Assembly (NCBI RefSeq): GCF_023715565.1
Contig: NZ_JAMBOJ010000043.1
Location: 1 to 41,910 of the forward strand
From: Cytobacillus firmus
Lineage (GTDB): Bacteria > Bacillota > Bacilli > Bacillales > Cytobacillaceae
Length of the DNA: 41,910 nt
Direction: 5' to 3'
Shown: one piece after another, positions 41,187-41,910 of the stretch
Layout of the letters: each line of letters begins with the position of its first letter
Position numbering within the stretch: the first letter of the stretch is position 1
Notes under the pieces: generated by a model
Database searches by the model: none
Told to the model about the DNA's origin: nothing
Seen by the model: only the letters and a program-made list of their open reading frames with translations
Program-made: the position numbers and the translations under genes

Positions 41187-41284
41187 GTTGTACTTGTTAT
41201 TGAACAAACGGGCAGGTTAGCTTAAGAAGGAAATTATCGATAATTGCAGAAATCTAAAAGGAATAGAGTATAGGAGGTGTGAAA

Positions 41285-41716
41285 GTGAAAATTAGAAAAG
41301 CAACAATGAATGATATTAAAGAAATCACCAAATTGATGGAACATCTTGGATATCCTACCACAATAGAAAATATGAAAACACGATTTAATAATATTGATTC
41401 AAGTCCAGATTATCATACTTTATTAGCTTCTTATGATGACAAAATAGTTGGAATGATAGGACTTGTTAAAGGGTATTATTATGAATTGGATGGCTCGTAC
41501 GTTCGTATTGTAGCTCTTGTTGTAGACTCGAATCATCGTAATAAAGGAATAGGTAAACAGTTATTAGAGGAAGCAGAAAGTTGGGCAAAAAAAATCGGAG
41601 CAACTGGAATAGGACTAAATAGCGGGAACCGACCAGAGAGAATTAATGCTCATAAATTTTATAAAAATATGGGCTATTTAGATAAAAGTGTTGGATTTGC
41701 AAAAAGCCTCATCTAA
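41285..41716 (+). CDS. GNAT-family N-acetyltransferase
   Basis: About 143 residues. KIRKATMNDIKEITKLMEHL begins the GNAT fold, VRIVALVVDSNHRNKGIGKQ LL carries the acetyl-CoA pyrophosphate loop (R-x-x-x-G-x-G: RNKGIGK), and GLNSGNRPERINAHKFYKNM GY is the usual final strand-helix. It transfers an acetyl group from acetyl-CoA to an amine of unknown identity. GTG 41285 is chosen because AGGAGG ends seven bases upstream; GTG 41279 would be too close. Single gene between two terminators. Confidence 0.88.
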   Translation: MKIRKATMNDIKEITKLMEHLGYPTTIENMKTRFNNIDSSPDYHTLLASYDDKIVGMIGLVKGYYYELDGSYVRIVALVVDSNHRNKGIGKQLLEEAESWAKKIGATGIGLNSGNRPERINAHKFYKNMGYLDKSVGFAKSLI

Positions 41717-41799
41717 ATTACCCAATGACCGTTTGTGTTATAAATCAAGATTGTGAAGGATTGTACTTAAACTATAGGGTGCTTTCGTATTATAGAGTT

Positions 41800-41831
41800 A
41801 ACCAGTTTTTACTGGTTGCTCTTTTTTTTAT
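41800..41831 (+). terminator. Terminator after the acetyltransferase gene
   Basis: AACCAGT (41800-41806) pairs with ACTGGTT (41811-41817), and a run of eight T follows after GCTC. Beyond it (41832-41910) I see no feature. Confidence 0.75.
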
Positions 41832-41910
41832 AGGACCTATTATTTCAGTAGCCAGGGTAGAACGTACGGGTGCGTGGGAGGTAGATCTCGTCAACTAAAC
41901 TGTTCGCCCC

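Noticed and set aside
1..41910. tRNA or rRNA genes
   Set aside because: No cloverleaf pattern with a TTCRANNC loop and no rRNA-like conserved blocks were seen on either strand.

Overview
The window looks like a piece of a large plasmid from an endospore-forming Bacillaceae bacterium (Bacillus sensu lato). The DNA is AT-rich, most genes have a strong GGAGG-type ribosome binding site, TTG and GTG starts are common, and there is an RsfA-type prespore regulator gene. Plasmid character comes from a Rep protein with a DnaA-domain-I-like tail, followed directly by an iteron array with a perfect DnaA box (about 6.6-6.85 kb). ArdC-type antirestriction, orphan DNA methyltransferase, topoisomerase III and MazF/PemK-like toxin genes fit the same picture.

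Layout. 1-5.2 kb: end of an unknown gene, small unknown genes, a C5-cytosine methyltransferase, an RsfA-like regulator. 5.3-8.5 kb: rep, origin, ArdC-like protein and two small genes. 8.6-17.2 kb: one SNF2-type helicase gene cut into three exons by two complete group II introns, each with its own reverse transcriptase/HNH protein. The introns flank a 96-nt exon that encodes helicase motif VI, and correct splicing would give a protein of about 1106 residues. 17.2-26.0 kb: plasmid accessory genes, mostly unknown, including a membrane protein, a pseudo-receiver protein, a DUF2325 protein, a small lipoprotein, TopB and a frameshifted CoiA-like gene. 26.3-26.9 kb: a probable toxin-antitoxin pair, ending at a long perfect bidirectional terminator.

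26.99-39.25 kb is the most striking part: a divergent biosynthetic gene cluster around an intergenic region at about 33.02-33.17 kb. Leftward (-) it encodes an 11-residue peptide, a beta-propeller protein, a divergent MNIO/DUF692-like protein, a coupled partner protein, an MFS exporter and RibD. Rightward (+) it encodes an aldo-keto reductase, an NADPH:FMN reductase-like flavoprotein, a cysteine-synthase-like PLP enzyme, GTP cyclohydrolase II, a WD40 propeller and a formylglycine-generating-enzyme-fold protein. GTP cyclohydrolase II + RibD-type deaminase + WD-repeat protein + FGE/DUF323 protein is the gene combination (ToxB, E, C, D) known from toxoflavin (pyrimidotriazine) biosynthesis in Burkholderia and Pseudomonas. 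I infer a GTP-derived, toxoflavin-like azapteridine or related product. The MNIO pair, the tiny peptide, the PLP enzyme and the two reductases are additions, and no ToxA methyltransferase is visible.

39.25-41.9 kb is a looser collection: a small CxxC protein with a non-ATG start, a 27-residue two-cysteine peptide, a cysteine-hydrolase-like protein, a decayed histidine phosphatase gene and a GNAT acetyltransferase. Names rest on motifs read by eye; no database search was possible.
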